64,000 bases of DNA from Arachnomyces sp. PD_36 (GCA_032988195.1 JANTQE010000015.1:124001-188000), one strand, 5' to 3'. Shown: positions 46,889-58,359, counted from the first letter of the stretch. Translations and numbers: made by a program. The notes: a model not told the origin generated them from the letters alone.

Positions 46889-47819
46889 TCAAGCAAAAGT
46901 GTGGTAAAGCATACTCCCACCCAACATTACCAGCGGCATAACCCACCCACCGCGTATCGACATCGCCCCACCATCTTCGGGGCTTTGAGTCGCCTGTAAC
47001 GGCGTATCAGTAGCTGCACGTGCCTCAGTTGCTGTCGCCTCCGACGAATCCCCTCCACCTCCCGCGGGCAGTCCCACAGGAACAAATTGCTTCGAAGAAG
47101 TTTCTTCCGACTCCGACTCCTCAGATTCTGTTGATGTTGACTCCGATGTTTCCGTTGTTTTCGTGGGCTCTGTCGTGGTAGGATGTGAAGGAGGGAGGAG
47201 GGTTGGTTGGACTAAGTCCTCTATAGAGAGGGGGATTTTGGATGACATTTTGGCGATTGAGAATCCGTCGTCGAGACAGCTGCTTGAGGCTAGGGAGGCG
47301 GGGTAGATGATTTCGGTGTTGTATTTCAGTTGGCATTGTTCGCATCTAGAGGGTACGGTTAGATGAGTCGCTCATAATAGCTAGAATATCAGGGTGAAGC
47401 GGTGCTTGGTTCAAGACTTTGTCTTGGATACACGACACTTCACCAATGGGGACATCCTGTGAAGAAACGAAGACAGAGAACTTGGGGAGGCCTTACAAAG
47501 ATAGAGCAGGGACGTATCCATTGCTACACAAGCACTGATTATTCGCCAAATCTTCCTCATCCTCGTCCGCCAAAATTTCGCATAAATCGTTCACGGTCAT
47601 GTACATATTACACGATCCTTCATCCCCGAAGCAGTCTTGCAAATAGTCGCGCTTCTGCGGTTGCGACGGGAGTTTTGGCGGAGGAGTTATTAACGGGTGG
47701 TTTGCTTGTGCTGGATCTGGTTCGGCATTTATGTCGAACGCACATATTGTCGGCGCAAGCAGCGCAAATGCAAATAATCGAGCGATGGTTGCTCTTGACA
47801 TAGTGGTGGGAGACGACAT
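46889..47819 (-). CDS. GPI-anchored cell-surface protein with an eight-cysteine domain
   Basis: Predicted cell-wall or plasma-membrane surface protein. Model: exons 47497-47819 and 46889-47345 (780 nt, 259 aa). The first ATG is 47819; a second at 47801 (MSRATIARLF) gives a tighter signal peptide (FAFALLAPTICA). The mature N-terminus is Pro-rich and then carries eight Cys: DCFGDEGSC, LCEI, QCLC, CEQC and SSSC. This spacing is not CFEM and I do not know the domain by name. A long Ser/Thr/Glu-rich stalk follows (TESEESESEETSS), then a small-residue GGAMS region and a hydrophobic C-terminus (WVMPLVMLGGSMLYHTF), the classic GPI-attachment layout. The intron falls between the sixth-position Cys pair and CEQC and has GTAAGG/TAG ends. 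Confidence 0.85.
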
Positions 47820-48681
47820 TGTGGGCGACGACAAGCTCGAAGTCGAGGTCAAATCTTTCTTCCAGCTTTCACTCGTAGGTCGAGGGCCATCCCCACGGCT
47901 TTATATTCACGACCCACGCCCACAAGGCTGAGATTGGGGAAATCATGAAAGATAGGGGGATCCCGAATTCCCCCTCATCCTGGCAACTCAATATCTCTAC
48001 CGAGATATTAATAGCATTTTATTCCAAAAAGGCGCAACATTTCTCGGCGCTTGACCTGTCATGCGTGAGCCAAGGATTTTATTCTTCTCCTCTTCCATCT
48101 CGTCCCGCTCTGTTGCTGCGTGAGTGGGAGACAAATCGTCAGTGTGGTGGTGTTTTTCGGGTGTGTGTTGTCGAAGAACCGACGGTTTGTCAGTTTGAGT
48201 TGAGGCTCGACTCGTATCTGCAGGAGAAGCGTTGGGAAGCCCTATCAGAGCTCGACGTTGAAGCCGCTAAAATTTTGGCGTCCGACGGGGTGAATGACCT
48301 CGCTTGGGCCTTAGGGCTAAAGAGGCAGGACTGCCGAGGCGGAATTGGGGCCTCGCGACGGTGAACGTGAAGAAGAGATGGCCCGAAGGAAGGAAAACAC
48401 CAAATCCTTTTAAAGGGATATGAAGAAGGAGAAATCACTACGACGAGAAGCTGGTCAAAATGGAACAGATACCCAATGGCCAGCACTGTCAATCCCGACC
48501 AAAATATCTCCTGAGCAACCTGCCACGAGGGCTCAGGCCACAAAAATATAATATCTATGAAAAATGCAAAAGCAAGCTATATGGCTCTAACAATAATATA
48601 TACCAAGTAACAGGTACAATCCAAAAGGTTCTATATCTATTGCAACTCTTCCAGAAAAGCTTACCAAAACAAGGGGACCCT
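47820..48681. other. Promoter of the GPI-protein gene and 3' flank of Afg1
   Basis: 862 bp. ORFs of up to 139 codons occur here in opposite strands but have no domain or splice continuation and overlap each other. Nothing further was seen. Confidence 0.45.
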
Positions 48682-50663
48682 TTACAAACTGTCCTCTCTC
48701 CATCGACTCCTCACTTTCTTCCACGCATCTCGCTCGCCCTTCCCTTCCATCTGATCCTTCCCTAAGCCCAGCCCGCGCTCAACCCATTCACGGCTCCCCA
48801 TTTCGGACAATCGGGACAGTGCGCGGGCGAAAGCGAATCGCTCCTCGTCACCACTGAAGATCGAGCTAGATTTCAGAGCGGACATGGATAGACCAAGGTC
48901 GTCCATTAGGCTTCGCATGGCATCGGGGAGATCGGCGTTGTCTGGGGAGTCGGATGACTCTGAAGAGTTAGGCGTGGTAGAGGAGGGAATCGCTTCGTCC
49001 ATTTCCGATTTGGAAAGGAATAGGTTTGTTAGAGGAACGGCAGTCGTGAGGACGAGTTTAGCCTATGAAATTCAAGTGTTTTAGTAACCTTCCCCAATCT
49101 AGATAATGAACAGTTCCAGAACCTACCCGACTTTCATAAACTGCATCAATAAATGTGATAAACCGCCTCGCGAGGTCCCGTTCTCTTAATGTCATGCCAG
49201 GTACGTCTGTCACGATGAAAGCTTCGTAGCTTCTCATCAGCTCCAGGTAGTCAGCTGCCCCAGTAGCTCGCCCGATCAACTCGTTAAATGTGAATCTAGC
49301 GGCCTTGCCACTGGCCAATGGCACTTTAACATCTCGACCCCATACCTGGTGAACAGCGGGATGAGGGGGGTCATTTGGATCACCCAAGTATGCGAACCAT
49401 TTATCCGCGTGGTGCGTAGCTGAGATATCAAGCGGGTGATGGTATACACCAGAGGGTGGACGAGGAATTTTGCGGTAATCTGTGGACGAGTTGAGGTTGA
49501 TAACTTCAAGGGCAGTCTTGAGCAGCTTGATGCATGGGATGAAGGATTCACGCTGGATCCCGTTCTTGTATAAGTCGTCAGGGTGGCGATTAGATGTAGT
49601 GACTAGAACTACCCCATGGGACATGAGAGACTCGAGAAGCCTAGCCGCATAGGTCAATATCTATATCAATGCATGTTCCCGAAGCTGCTGCATACCTTCT
49701 CAGGATCATAGCATCAGCCACATCCGTGCACTGGAACTCGTCAAAGCAAAGGACGCTCGCCGTTTCGGCGATATCAGCCGCCACAAAAGGGACAGCATCG
49801 AATTCGTTCCCATGTTTTGATTTCATCTCATGAAGACGTTTATGTACATCCTGCATAAAATTATGGAAGTGAATCCTCGTTCGAGACGTGATATTCGGTG
49901 GGAGTGTATCATAGAACAAATCCATCAACATTGTCTTCCCACATCCGACGTCGCCGTACATATAAAGGCCTCTTGGAAGATCTGCGGGAACTTCTGTGGA
50001 GGCGGAAGAACTTGAACCGCGACCGAAAAGCGAGCCGAAAAAGGAGGTTGCTTTCGGGCTCAATGACTCGAGAGATGGATGTGCAACTTTTGGAGGGGTA
50101 TATCCGCAAAGCATGTCATGTAGGTCCTGAAGATGCTGAATGATTGCTGGGCAGGGCGCAGCGTCTTAGTATCAAACCTCAAAACCGGTAGCCACCTGAC
50201 CTAACATACCTCTTTGATGCTCATCGTCTCTTAATCGTCCGGCCTCGACTCGCGCATCATACTCCTGCATGGGACCATGTTTAGGATCCGAGCCTGCATA
50301 GTTATCCAGATTATATGAGTACCGTGCCGGCAATGTATTTACTCCTTCTCCCCACTACAGTCGGTCATAGGAGCCCATACCATTACTCATTTTTCGTATC
50401 GAAGCCTGTTGCCCGAGCCTCAAGTGCCGTGGGTTTCCATAGATACGGGTCCGAGGCACAGACCTAGCAATTCCTCCTCTTGCTCTCCCAAGCTTGCCGG
50501 GTATCGGGGCATACGATAAACCCCTCCTCCATTCCCTCGTTCTTATGTGTGAGCCTCTGCTAGCCCGGGTGTTGGCGACCACATTGTATCCCGGTCCACT
50601 TGTTGTCCTGAGGCCACGGAGGCAATCGGCGCAAAGTGTGACGCCGGAGGAATACTGTCTCAT
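48682..50663 (-). CDS. AFG1: Afg1/LACE1-type mitochondrial AAA ATPase; 5' structure uncertain
   Basis: Mitochondrial inner-membrane P-loop ATPase linked to turnover of respiratory subunits. Firm exons: 50210 upwards to at least 50342, then 49696-50146, 49127-49640 and 48682-49062. Walker A GDVGCGKT and Walker B VLCFDEFQ are intact, followed by DAMILRRLLESLMSHGVVLVTTSNR, FNELIGRATGAADYLEL and MTLRERDLARRFITFIDAVYESR. Upstream, an ATG at 50663 starts an Arg-rich, presequence-like segment in the same frame, but a TAG (50352-50354) separates it from the conserved YSYNLDNYAGSDPKHGPMQEYD block. A candidate intron 50345-50446 (GTATCT donor, AAG acceptor) removes the stop and gives 1698 nt, 565 aa. 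Without it, translation would start at the internal Met of GPMQEYD and lose the targeting region. Confidence 0.85.
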
Positions 50664-51952
50664 CGTTACCCCAGCTGAGTGTATAATTCTACTCCACTAG
50701 TCCCTCTACTATTCCTCCCTCAGTGTATCATGGAGGCGGGTTCGATTGCGATGGCACGTGGTTGGGCGGTGGGAAGGAATGCTCGATCGTGAAATGTCGT
50801 CCGAGCCCTGAACGAGAGTAACCGACCGCAGGCTGCAATCTTGGGGCAGTCGTATCAACGGTATACAATGGATGAACATGCAAATCGTCTATAAAGAGTC
50901 GCCGCGACTATATTTACAAAAAACTTGACGGAGGAAAGGGAGGACGAAGATGTTGAAATGTTACATAATTCGGCCGAGGCACGGGATCTTTTGTCGCTTC
51001 GGCTTCCCTTGAAGTTCTTCTATTTCTCCGACATTCTCGGTTCGGGTTGGAACCCCTTTTCTCTGCATCTCTGCCCGGAGCAACATCATGTTTCTTCCGC
51101 CGACGACGGTGTACATACTGCAGTCGAAGGTCAGAAGCACGACAGGCTGAGACACATTTATAACTACACACAAGAGTAAGAGAAATTTTCATTACTTGGC
51201 TTCTTCCAGCCAATTCACGAGAGGTCAAAGCGCTTTACGCGCATCCCAAGAAGAGCGAGCGAGCATTTCGAAGGTCGTTGGACATCTTCAAGAGAAATAC
51301 ACTCTTGTCTCCCCAAGATCTGTTCAATGGATCAGTTGGGCTCCCACTGGGCGCGATGGTGGCAATGGAGATTTACGCGGAAACGGGAAAAAAAGCACCG
51401 ACCGATGAACGAACGAAGAAACGACACAGATGACAGAAATCGATATCCGATCTATTAATAGACCATTAAGGGTAGCTCATCTCCAAGCTATTCTAAATTG
51501 ATGTCATCCTGTGGCTCTTCGTTTTTATGTCAATTGCCATGTCTCACTTCCGCTCGTTAATTTTGGTCATTTGTTTTCAAACCAGGCCAATCCCTTGCCA
51601 AAAAGGTCTTGCCGATACGAGCTCCCAACAGCTTAAGGCTAGATGAGTTCTTCAGAGCCTGGTGTCTCCGATCCATTCACCCAATGACACGCCTTGTAGG
51701 CTGAGACGTCATAAAACATGCTTGTTTCTCGTTGGATATGCCTTTACGAGGAATGATTTATTCTGCTCTGGGCTATCGCTTACCAGAAGGGGTAAGAGGA
51801 GAACCGCAAGTGAATGAGTATATATTCTGTCTGATACCTCCGGATGGTTGTAGTTCTCTCTTACAACAAAATATTTCATCCATTCGTTATTCACTGCACT
51901 TTTCAGTTATATACCCATTCTGTAACTTCTATATCAGCCAAAAGCAACCACC
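50664..51952. other. 1.3 kb divergent region between the Afg1 and small secreted protein genes
   Basis: No supportable gene. ORFs of 84-104 codons overlap on both strands around 50914-51228 without recognisable features. The TATA element of the secreted-protein gene is listed separately. Confidence 0.45.
51819..51826 (+). promoter_or_regulatory. TATA element of the small secreted protein gene
   Basis: TATATATT about 127 bp upstream of the ATG at 51953. Confidence 0.35.
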
Positions 51953-52612
51953 ATGCCTTCCATCGCCTCCCTCGTCTCCCTCCTCCCAGCAGCCCTAGCC
52001 CTTGCTGGGTCCGCCTCCGCGGCTACCATTGGCTCCCGTGACCCTACTCGGGAATACTACGTGCGAACCTTCGCCGTGGAACACAACCGCTTCGACAATA
52101 TGTACCTCTACGGCATCAATATCGACGCTGGCGTCAAGTCTGCGCTCCTCTCGCCGTTCAGATCCAGCGCCGTTAAGGGTTATATGGACGAGAGCCAGCA
52201 ATGGTTTGCCTATGGAACTCAGTACCCATATGGATTGAACATGAACGAGGATACCCTCGAAGCTGGTAAGAGTCTACTCCCGATATCGAGGTTATCTGAA
52301 GGCGTCAACTTACATGATTAAAACCATGCAGGTCTTCGAGATGTCACGCTCACCTCCAACGACGGAACCAAGGGCTTTAAATTCGGAGCCAACGGTATCG
52401 AGTGGGATGGAGACAAGGGTTTCGGTGGATGGGTTGGTAAGAACACATGAGTTTCATATCGCTTCTACAGGATACAGCTAACATGCCATCTAGCCTGTGA
52501 GGCCGAAACCAAAACCGATCCCGTACTTCACTGGGTAACAAACGGTGAAGGCGATGACGCCCTCATCCCCGTCCGGTGTGCCAAGGTCAACATCAATGCT
52601 ACTCCTATCTGA
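51953..52612 (+). CDS. Small secreted protein of unknown function
   Basis: Model: exons 51953-52265, 52332-52436 and 52494-52612 (537 nt, 178 aa). Signal peptide ASLVSLLPAALALAGSASA, cleavage near residue 23. The mature part (about 155 residues) starts with a short SRDPTREYYVRT stretch and looks beta-rich: FAVEHNRFDNMYLYGINIDAG, then WFAYGTQYPYGLNMNED, then GFKFGANGIEWDG and GGWVACE. It has two Cys, in ACEAE and VRCAK, likely one disulphide, and one N-x-T site near the C-terminus (INAT). No enzyme motif was seen. I recall similar small secreted proteins being common in Eurotiales, but cannot name a family. The ATG has a good context (ACCATGC). Introns of 66 and 57 nt with clean ends. Confidence 0.85.
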
Positions 52613-52770
52613 ACTCGTCTACCTGGAAATGAAAAGGATGGTGTCGAAGTGGTAATAGCAGAGCGGAGTTTTAGATTCAAGAATGTACCCAGCTAGATTA
52701 ATGAGATCCTGTTTTTAATAAAATGCCATGCATGTACTTGTATATATCAGCTCCCATGAACATTTCACTA

Positions 52771-53955
52771 CTAATCGGTCTCGTCCCTACACCGTTCCCC
52801 TTCAACCTGAAAGTCAATTTGTGGCGCTTTAATCGACACCCACTCCAGAGCAGGCAACTTCAGGAGAAACTCCATAAGCTCCTCTTTAGTAAAATCAAAT
52901 TCCGGCGGACAATAGTGAGCGCATCCACACGTGCCGTAATCAATCGTCAAGGACCGAAGTGTCTCCCCATGCCTTTCCTTCAAAGCTTCAAGGTGAGCCC
53001 TTGACAGCCGTCCTTGCAGAGTATGCTTCCCTTCGACACAAAAATCTGGGCATCTAAAACCAATCCACTCGAATTCAGAGAGAGGATGTACCGCTCGCAG
53101 CAGTTCAGGGGGGATACGCGATGCTCGCTCTCCCTCTGGGGAATAACGCCCTACCACACCATGTATTTGTAAAGTTTGGAGGGACGGAAGTTGTCCTTCG
53201 GAGAATGCCTGGATAATGCGTGCTTCGAAAAGGTTGGTGTTGGAACGACCTCGCAAAAGAAGGCGGCGGAGGGCAGGAAACGCTGGCCCATTAGAGGGAG
53301 CCTCAAGACCCAGTCCTCCACCCCCCGACAAGGACCCAGCCCAAAAGATTTCGAAATGAGCATACATCGGGAAGTCCAGCTCGAGTTCCCGTAGATCGCG
53401 GAATCTTTTAAAAGCATCGGTCGGCTCAGGGCAGAACATGCTGCCCACACCGGAGAAAATACTATTTTCATTCACCAATTGTGCCCCTTCCTGAGGCCGA
53501 AGGCGAAGTGAATGGAGGTTCAGCTTCGATGGTAGCCGTTCCACTATATCCGCTGTAAGTTCCCCGCGGCCCAGGACGTTGGAGGCGCAGATATCAGAAT
53601 CGGGCGGTTCTATCATGTAAACAGTCCAGTTGACATGCTTGACGAGTTGGAAGGCATCCTCCCCGATAAGACCCAGAAACTCTTCCATCGCTTCTCCACT
53701 TCGAGGGGAGAATACTCCTCTCCGGAGTAGAATCCCGCGCGTTAAAGTGCTCAGTAATCGCGAGGAAAGGAGAAGAGACATAGCAGTGCTGCTGCCCCCC
53801 GATCGCCGTCTTGTTGGACCCTTCTTCTTTGCTGTAAGGCTATCCTCGAGATGGAATGTTCTATTGTACCGAAGGGCAGACGTGGAGGGAACCACGCCGG
53901 TAGCGAGCGCGATTATATCCTCTAGAAGGGTTTCTGGGAGCTCAAGAAGCGGCAT
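52771..53955 (-). CDS. F-box/LRR-like protein
   Basis: Intronless, 394 aa. The N-terminus (LLELPETLLEDIIALATG) resembles the start of an F-box, which in SCF ubiquitin ligases binds Skp1; the rest of an F-box is interrupted by a basic Ser/Lys-rich insert (AKKKGPTRRRSGG) before LLLSSRLLSTLTRGILL. After that come irregular Leu-rich strands (LNLHSLRLRP, LRELELDFP, ALRRLLLRG, SLQTLQIHG, LRSLTIDYG, ALEWVSIKA) like the degenerate LRR fans of many fungal F-box proteins. A CGCAHYC cluster near residue 350 is unusual. The substrate is unknown. Inference: SCF adaptor; it could also be an F-box-less LRR protein. It lies convergent to and very close to the small secreted protein gene (158 bp). Confidence 0.75.
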   Translation of the reverse strand: MPLLELPETLLEDIIALATGVVPSTSALRYNRTFHLEDSLTAKKKGPTRRRSGGSSTAMSLLLSSRLLSTLTRGILLRRGVFSPRSGEAMEEFLGLIGEDAFQLVKHVNWTVYMIEPPDSDICASNVLGRGELTADIVERLPSKLNLHSLRLRPQEGAQLVNENSIFSGVGSMFCPEPTDAFKRFRDLRELELDFPMYAHFEIFWAGSLSGGGGLGLEAPSNGPAFPALRRLLLRGRSNTNLFEARIIQAFSEGQLPSLQTLQIHGVVGRYSPEGERASRIPPELLRAVHPLSEFEWIGFRCPDFCVEGKHTLQGRLSRAHLEALKERHGETLRSLTIDYGTCGCAHYCPPEFDFTKEELMEFLLKLPALEWVSIKAPQIDFQVEGERCRDETD

Positions 53956-54915
53956 TGCGATGGAAGGCGCGGATGAAATACTAATCGTGGGTAATGAATT
54001 GAGATAGGTCGGGAAACTGAACGGAAGCGGGCAGTACCCTGCTTTTAAACCAGGGAATCTAATTGACCAGGGCCGCGCTGCGCCGCATGAGTGCCTTGTA
54101 CCAAATCAGCCGGTAGAAAGATTCGAAGATGTGTGGGAGGAAGTCAGTACTGTTGGTGAGATGTCCCCTACATACTCTCATTTAAAAACTTACTACTAGT
54201 CATATACCTTATGGTAAAAAACTGTTTGAGTGTAGCTCTCCACGTCTAGAAGCACGTCTTTAATGGGCTATGAAGAGGTTATCGCCCCCCACGAGCGAAG
54301 GACGAGCGAGAGGTAGAGACGGAAGCAGTGTATGATAGACATTGTGGAGTACAGGTAGGCCAGAGTTCGAGGCGTGTATACATTTAAATGAAAACCTTCA
54401 AGACGATATCCATTCCTCTGACATAGATACACACCACTTCAAACATAAAAAATTCACAATTCATTTCCGTCATCCATAAATCCCGAGATAAAAGAAGAGA
54501 TAGCGAAAGAGAATGTGAGGGAGCTACATGATTTGTTGAGAGGGAAGGAAAGCTGAGGTTTCGTCGAGTGGTAGTAGTAGAGTAGAGGTTGAAACTTTTT
54601 ATATCATAAAAAAGGTGGTGAAGAGAAGGGAAGAAAGGAAGATAAGGACGGGGAATATTAGGAAAAGGGGATATCCAGAACGCCGGGAACACCCATGCAA
54701 TGTTGTTGTTAATTAATGCCACCGAGGAGCATGAAAAGAAGTAGAATGTAAAGAGGCGGTTTAGGGGGTAATAGGAGTCAAGAATAGAATGGGAAGAAAA
54801 AGGAAAATCTGACAAAGGGAATAGTTGCCGTATCCAGTAAATCTTGGTATCGCTCATGGCGTGAAACAGGCATTAGATGGCTGGTGCTTCGGTGGACGCG
54901 TTATGGTATGGATAT
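53956..54915. other. Promoter of the F-box-like gene and 3' flank of Bem1
   Basis: 960 bp. A 157-codon ORF on the minus strand straight after the Bem1 stop has low-complexity aromatic/Ser composition and no features, and is taken as 3' UTR. Nothing else was seen. Confidence 0.45.
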
Positions 54916-57002
54916 CTACACGACGCCGATGTACAGCGATAACTTCGGGTTTCGCTGAAGTGCCACGTCTAGATCGTTATCGCTAAGAATCTCCGCATAA
55001 CCACCGGTTGGTTCGTCTCGGTACTGCATCATGATGTCCTCATTAATCTTCAGGCGATCCTTGAGCTTCTCCTTCAATTGCTGGAAGTTGATATCGCTCG
55101 GAACACGGATGGCAATGATGTCGTCCTGAAAGAAGACCTTGATCTTCATAGCACCAGTGTTCGATGAACTAGAGACCTGGGTCAAGGAGCTTGGTTGACG
55201 GTTCATCAATTGAGACTGAACATCTGTGCGGGACTGTGAACCATTGTTAAGTGAAGGGTTAGGGCGCTGGTGTGTTGGGCGGCCAGAGGGTGGTCCCATA
55301 GAAGAAGGTTGGTATGCGGTGTAACCGTTGTTGTTCGTTTGTCCGTGTGAAGACTGTTGCGAAACCGTGCGAGATAGATCCTGCCCAGAAGATGGCTGGG
55401 AGCCACCAGAGAGTCTGTAATCGTTCATAGCGTTGGGGTCAATCTCAAAGTCGCCCTCGCGTGGGTCAAACAATTGACGGACGAGCTGACACCGAGAGAT
55501 GTGAGGAGGCATCGATAATAGCTTCTTCACGTATTCATCCAAATTCTGGCGTCGTCCGTTGGAAATCGCATCCGTCACATGGGTGACTGGGCCCGGCATA
55601 AACGGCAAAGTGCGTTGACGGCCACGGTTCCCCGCCTCATCCTCGAACTGCGTCAAGAGTTTGATCTGGAAATCGTAGAAGTCATGATAGAATCGCGACA
55701 ATTCCCAGTGACGGCCATCCTCCATCTGACATTCAATAATGTACCAGTATTTGTCGTTGTCGAAACAGTATCTTGGGATCGAAGCGGAGATGGGTGCGAG
55801 CATAGGTTGCTGGTAGTTCTGCTGCTGCTGATAATAGCCCTGCTGGGCTTCGCTGGTTCTGCTATTGTGGGGGTTGTATGCTTCCTGAATGTTGCGGCGG
55901 GAGTCAGTAACTGAGTTAAACGCGTTATCGAGCAATTTGTCACTAACATAATCATTCCCGTTGTTCTGTCCACGGTTGCCATTCAAATCCATATTTTCCA
56001 TATCATTGGCCATCTGACCGCTTCCTCCGGACTCAATCTTGCCCAGAGTAATGCTGCTATTCTTATACTCAGCGGTCATCTTCTTCCACTCCTCCACCTT
56101 TGGAACGCCAGCTCTCTTGACCGCATCGTGTGCATCAGGAACGGCCTGGCCTGTGGACATATCTCGAATCTCGATAAAAGAGACGGGAATGAGTCCTGGA
56201 CCACCCAACCGTCCAATTGGCTTAGCGACGAACCATTCGGGGTTCGACTGGGCAATAACGATGATAGCTTCGCCGGCTTTCGCGTCGAGTTCATCTGGGC
56301 GCTCAGCATTGAAGTCGTATTGCACGACACCATACACCATAGCACCCGACCCTTTCCCAATGGCCGACATCCTTACAGCACCCTGTTTTGTCGTATTCGT
56401 AGACTCCGACCGCGCGTGGTGACCACCCTGATCCGAAAATCCAGAGTCGTGAAGTTCCTGTTGCTTATGTTGCTCGAGCGACCCAGCAGACCCACGACTT
56501 TGGCGTTCGTTCTTTCCGATAGTCTCGAAGAAGGTTACAGGTACGAGACCTCTTGCGGTGGGGATCAGCGGGTTGCAGGCCTCGTACCAATCCTCGTCGT
56601 CCTCCCTGCTGATGACGTGGAAGAAGTCGCCTTTGGTGAAGCTCAATTCTTGCGTTGATTGAGATTCGTAGTCATAAAGCGCTTTGATCACCTGGAGGCG
56701 AAAGAAAGAGGGGCGTTGTCAGTCAAACAAACCCCACACAAGACGTCCACAAACACGAAAACCCCGATATTAGGGGAGGTGGACGGGGATCACATGGTAG
56801 CGACAGGGAGCGAACTCACTTTCTTCGGGGGAAGTATGGCGATGGCCGACTTGGGAGTAATAGAGATATGTTGCGACTTGGGCTCTTTGTCTCCCTTGAG
56901 AGACCGTCTGATAGCCTTTTTCGATGCCGGGAAATTTAGTCGGTCAGCAAGCGACAACCGAGATAAACGAGAAGTAATCGCGACCGGGGGATGTACCTTC
57001 AT
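54916..57002 (-). CDS. BEM1: Polarity scaffold Bem1 (SH3-SH3-PX-PB1)
   Basis: Scaffold joining Cdc42, its GEF Cdc24 and effector kinases at sites of polarised growth; plasma-membrane-associated at hyphal tips. Model: exons 56820-57002 and 54916-56691 (1959 nt, 652 aa). Exon 1 encodes a basic N-terminus; the intron falls just before the first SH3. Domains in order: SH3-1 about 62-120 (ALYDYESQSTQELSF), SH3-2 about 179-241 (VVQYDFNAERPDELDAK), a Gln/Asn-rich spacer, PX about 356-476 (YWYIIECQMEDGRHWELSRF and LPFMPGPV), Ser/Gln-rich linker, and PB1 about 573-652 with the acidic OPCA-like end (YRDEPTGGYAEILSDNDLD). All four domains are intact. Longer than yeast Bem1 (551) because of the linkers. 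The 5' leader may be long, since the next gene upstream is 3.5 kb away. Confidence 0.96.
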
Positions 57003-58134
57003 CTTGTTTGAAGAAGAAAAAGAGCGGAGGGAGAAGAAAGGGAAGAGGGAAAGCCGGGGGCCAGCGTGGTTTCGTTTCAGGCGCGCGCTGATCAGCTTTT
57101 TTGATTCCCTATTTTTCTTTTCACCTGCAGGAGATCGGAGGGTTTAAGGGTGTGTTTGGGTGTTGGTGTTTTTCTTTCGAAGGATTGAATCGAGCAGAAG
57201 GTGGGGGAGGCAACAATGATAATAATTAAAAAAAAAGACTGGTGTTATTCTTGTTCGCCCGTTCACACACTCCCTTTGGTTAGGAACAACCTAAATAATG
57301 CGCCGTTTTGCTTTGCGACGACGAAAAGTGGTTCTTGAGAGAAGAGAGTACCACGTTCAAGCCAGGGACAGCGGGGTGTAAGGTTCGAGAGAAGTCGGAG
57401 AGAAAAATATTGATAGGAACGCGTTGAAAGTCTCTGGTCAGTGAGAGAAAGTGAGTTCTTCGTTTGTGTGTGGCGTTAAACACGGTGTTGGTTTGATCTC
57501 CACAAACGCTGATGAGAGGCTTTTTTCCTCTCGAACGGCGTGAGAGGCAACGGTTATAAACCAGGGGATCGGGAGGGGAGCGAGAGGCTGTCGGATGCTG
57601 GTTCGTGGTGGATAAAAACGGGAGAGAAGATGAAAGAAGGGAGAGACGTTGGAGGTTGGGTAGCACAAGGTTGGTAAAGAGAAGTCAGTCGATCTTGTGA
57701 ATCGTGAAGGCGTTGCCAGTGAAAGAAAGGGTTCGTCGGGTGCATATATCTATCACAATAATATACAGAGCAGCTGCAAGCAAGGGTACTTTTTTCTCGC
57801 ACTTGCTAAGCACTGCCGTCACAGGCTATATCGGAGAACTCGGAGGTATTGGTAGGGGAAAAGGATAAACCTGGATAGCAGAACGCGTGGATTTTCAAGG
57901 GCTTCCCTCGTAGGGCAGATGGGTGGGGGATAAGAAAGGACAAGAATAACAACAGCCCTGTCAGTGATGATGCAAGTAATTCTCTCTATCGATAAGAAGC
58001 AGGTCGCATTTTGCAAACTCGAGATATTTACGAAAAGGACCGTCAAAGGGAGCAGACGAAGGGCTTGAAGAGTCAAAAAAAGAAGCTCCCGACAAAGATA
58101 GAACAGAAGCTCGTAGAAGCAGCGAAACTGTGGA

Positions 58135-58359
58135 TCATTTTACGACAGAAACTTCGCATTCATTCGTAGCGCTTTGCATGAAGATGCGCAAGTCGATCTT
58201 AGGGTATTGGGCATTGAAAGGGTCGCCCTTGCAAGCAACCGTGGCTGTGTAAGAGAAGAACCAGTCGTCCTGCATGATCCTCTCTCTGCTCGCCTCCTCC
58301 AGGCGACTCTCGAATCTCTGTTGGACAGAGACACAATCGCACCATCTGAAGGTCACCAT
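58135..58359 (-). CDS. Candidate small protein (74 aa), unrecognised
   Basis: A short ORF with unusually protein-like composition: FRWCDCVSVQQRFESRLEEA, then MQDDWFFSYTATVACKGDPF, then AQYPKIDLRIFMQSATNE. It starts at an ATG with a fair context (CACATGG). The frame could instead be the last exon of a gene spliced at the CTTCAG just upstream of WCDC; no convincing upstream exon was found. No signal peptide or membrane span. Competing ORFs in the same place are less coherent. Kept as a candidate only. Confidence 0.33.
   Translation of the reverse strand: MVTFRWCDCVSVQQRFESRLEEASRERIMQDDWFFSYTATVACKGDPFNAQYPKIDLRIFMQSATNECEVSVVK

Noticed and set aside
47945..48543. ORFs of 139 (+) and 117 (-) codons between the GPI-protein and Afg1 genes
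   Set aside because: They overlap each other on opposite strands and neither has recognisable features.
54384..54857. A 157-codon minus-strand ORF after the Bem1 stop
   Set aside because: Low-complexity Ser/Tyr/Phe sequence from an A/G-rich 3' UTR; no features.
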